DNA of 7,160 nt, taken from Comamonas sp. lk. Lineage in GTDB: Bacteria > Pseudomonadota > Gammaproteobacteria > Burkholderiales > Burkholderiaceae_C. Under the pieces are notes generated by a model. It saw nothing but the letters and a program-made list of their open reading frames with translations. It was not told the origin of the DNA and did not search any database. Where the stretch lies: positions 1 through 7,160 of the forward strand of contig CAMCJY010000098.1 in assembly GCA_945875225.1 (NCBI GenBank). Direction: 5' to 3'. Shown here piece after piece: positions 5,761-7,160 of the stretch (within the stretch, counting starts at the first letter, position 1; the number at the start of each line of letters is the position of its first letter). The position numbers were made by a program, and so were the translations under genes.

Positions 5761-6723
5761 ATGTTGACCGAAGCCCTAGCCCCGGCGCAAACCCAAAGTG
5801 TTCAGGACGCTGCCGCCCCCGTGCGCGATGCAGCAGAGCGTGCCGCCCACGAAACCCATAAGCTGGAAAAACGCCTGTGCCGCCAGGTGGGCCAGGCCAT
5901 CATGGACTTTGGCATGATCCAAGAGGGTGATCGCGTCATGGTCTGCGTCTCGGGCGGCAAAGACAGCTACGGCATGCTCGATATCCTGCTCAAAATGCAG
6001 CAGCGTGCGCCCATCCATTTCGAGCTCATCGCCGTCAATCTCGACCAGAAGCAACCCGGTTTCCCGGACCATGTGCTGCCCGCTTACCTCAAGCAGCTGG
6101 GCGTACCTTTTCATATCGAGACGCAGGACACCTACAGCATTGTCAAAAAGGTGATCCCCGAGGGCAAGACCATGTGCAGCTTGTGCAGCCGCTTGCGTCG
6201 GGGCATTTTGTACCGCGTGGCCGACGAGTTAAAAGTGACCAAGATCGCACTGGGCCACCACCGCGACGATATGTTGCAAACCTTTTTCCTGAACATGTTT
6301 TTTGGTGGCAAGCTCAAAGGTATGCCGCCCAAGCTGGTGAGCGACGACGGCGGCCATATCGTCATCCGACCCCTGGCCTATGTGGCCGAAAAAGACCTGA
6401 TACGCTGGGCCACGCACCGCGCTTTCCCTATCATTCCCTGCACCTTGTGCGGCAGCCAGGAAAACCTGCAACGTAAACAAATCGGCAATATGCTGCGTGA
6501 CTGGGAAAAGCAATACCCTGGTCGTATTGAAAGCATGTTTACCGCTTTGCAAAATGTGGTGCCTTCGCATTTGATGGATACCCAGCGCCACGACTTCAAA
6601 AATATCCAGACGACCGGCGTCCCGCAGGTCGATGGCGACAAGGCTTTTGACGCCGAGGAACTGCCGGCCCTGCCACTGCATGGCCTGCCCGCACTGGGTG
6701 CAGTGCAATGGTCTAGCAACTGA
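5761..6723 (+). CDS. ttcA: tRNA 2-thiocytidine(32) synthetase TtcA
   Basis: TtcA places sulfur on cytidine 32 of the anticodon loop of some tRNAs, activating the base with ATP and using a [4Fe-4S] cluster. The 320-residue product has the PP-loop ATP-pyrophosphatase motif SGGKDS at 64-69, the cluster Cys pair C139-x-x-C142 in MCSLCSRLRRG, and a second pair C227-x-x-C230 in IPCTLCGSQENLQR, which supplies the third cluster ligand. GHHRDDMLQTFFLNMFFGGKLKGMPP (starting at 165) is also characteristic of the family. The N-terminal 30 residues are Ala/Gln-rich and look unconserved; the C-terminal 40 beyond the PP-loop domain are also variable. It follows the FolB-fold pair by 14 bases and precedes the lipoprotein by 17, so it is probably in the same transcript, though no functional link to pterins is known to me. 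Confidence 0.97.
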   Translation: MLTEALAPAQTQSVQDAAAPVRDAAERAAHETHKLEKRLCRQVGQAIMDFGMIQEGDRVMVCVSGGKDSYGMLDILLKMQQRAPIHFELIAVNLDQKQPGFPDHVLPAYLKQLGVPFHIETQDTYSIVKKVIPEGKTMCSLCSRLRRGILYRVADELKVTKIALGHHRDDMLQTFFLNMFFGGKLKGMPPKLVSDDGGHIVIRPLAYVAEKDLIRWATHRAFPIIPCTLCGSQENLQRKQIGNMLRDWEKQYPGRIESMFTALQNVVPSHLMDTQRHDFKNIQTTGVPQVDGDKAFDAEELPALPLHGLPALGAVQWSSN

Positions 6724-6740
6724 GATTGGGGGGCGTGTCT

Positions 6741-7160
6741 ATGCGAGTACTTATGCGTTTGGCTTTGCGGATGGGTTTGCTGGTATGGCTAGCCGCCTTG
6801 GCCGGTTGCGCCACTACCCGGCTGATCGACAGCGAGGTACGCAGTTTTCGCAGCGCTAGCGCGGACGTGGCTGCGTCAAGCTACCAGTTTGAGCGCCTGC
6901 CCTCGCAGCAAGCCGATGCAGCGGCGCAGACGCAGCGCGAACAGTGGGCGCAACCGGTTTTGCAGCGTGTGGGTTTGACGCTGGCCAGCCAAGCGCCGCG
7001 CTACACGGTGCAAATGGGTGTAGCGAGCGAGCAGGTGCTGCGCAATGAACCGATTTTTAGGCGGCGTTGGGGTGGGTTTGCGGGCGGCCCGCTATGGGGC
7101 GCACCTCCCTTCCTCTTTCCGCTGGAGCCCATGCTTTACCGCTTCCAGGTCCAGGTGCTG
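6741..7160 (+). CDS. DUF4136-type lipoprotein, partial (3' end outside window)
   Basis: The frame from ATG 6741 is open to the right edge, giving 140 residues. The N-terminus is a clear lipoprotein signal peptide: basic residues (R2, R6, R10), a hydrophobic stretch, and the lipobox LAGC with lipidated Cys at C23. The next residues are ATT, so by the +2 rule there is no Asp to hold it in the inner membrane, and outer-membrane sorting is expected. The mature part, RLIDSEVRSFRSASAD followed by YQFERLPSQQAD, resembles betaproteobacterial DUF4136 lipoproteins as I recall them. Near the visible end is a Gly/Trp/Pro-rich segment (WGGFAGGPLWGAPPFLFP). A run of six G at 6728-6733, 7 bases before the start, is a poor but possible ribosome site; in-frame ATGs at 6753 and 6771 would shorten the signal peptide. 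Function is unknown, and the DUF assignment is moderate. Confidence 0.8.
   Translation, partial: MRVLMRLALRMGLLVWLAALAGCATTRLIDSEVRSFRSASADVAASSYQFERLPSQQADAAAQTQREQWAQPVLQRVGLTLASQAPRYTVQMGVASEQVLRNEPIFRRRWGGFAGGPLWGAPPFLFPLEPMLYRFQVQVL

Overview
This window looks like a housekeeping stretch of a betaproteobacterial chromosome, most likely Burkholderiales and probably Comamonadaceae (Rhodoferax/Polaromonas-like). The basis is high-GC coding sequence, tightly packed genes, and the order SDR reductase - dihydroneopterin aldolase - ttcA, which I recall as typical of this order. The genus is inference. I see no mobile element, CRISPR array, tRNA or rRNA, and no clear sign of horizontal transfer.

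Left part (1-1688, + strand): the 3' end of a glutathione S-transferase-like gene runs in from the left edge. It is followed 22 bases later by cca, the CCA-adding tRNA nucleotidyltransferase with its HD phosphohydrolase domain. A 60-base convergent gap (1689-1748) follows and holds two overlapping inverted repeats.

Middle part (1749-4003, - strand): an upstream MidA/NDUFAF7-type methyltransferase (complex I assembly family) and a downstream ROK-family sugar kinase-like protein, separated by about 146 noncoding bases. The ROK protein keeps its ATP-binding loop and catalytic Asp, but differs from the family consensus in the sugar-binding Glu and in one zinc Cys.

Right part (4125-7160, + strand): a compact run of five genes. 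They are a pteridine-reductase-type SDR (FolM-like), two tandem FolB-fold paralogues, ttcA (tRNA 2-thiocytidine synthesis) and a partial DUF4136-type lipoprotein. Junctions are -14, 28, 14 and 17 bases, so co-transcription is likely. The first three genes form a plausible pterin module. The first FolB copy looks like a standard aldolase. The second has a FolX-like 'KL' in place of 'KP' after the catalytic Lys, so FolB + FolX + FolM, giving folate and tetrahydromonapterin, is a reasonable hypothesis. A hairpin followed by a T-tract between the two FolB genes could tune expression of the downstream genes.

I did not find evidence for a wholly new system. The best leads are the FolM/FolB/FolX-like cluster and the ROK protein with altered active-site motifs.
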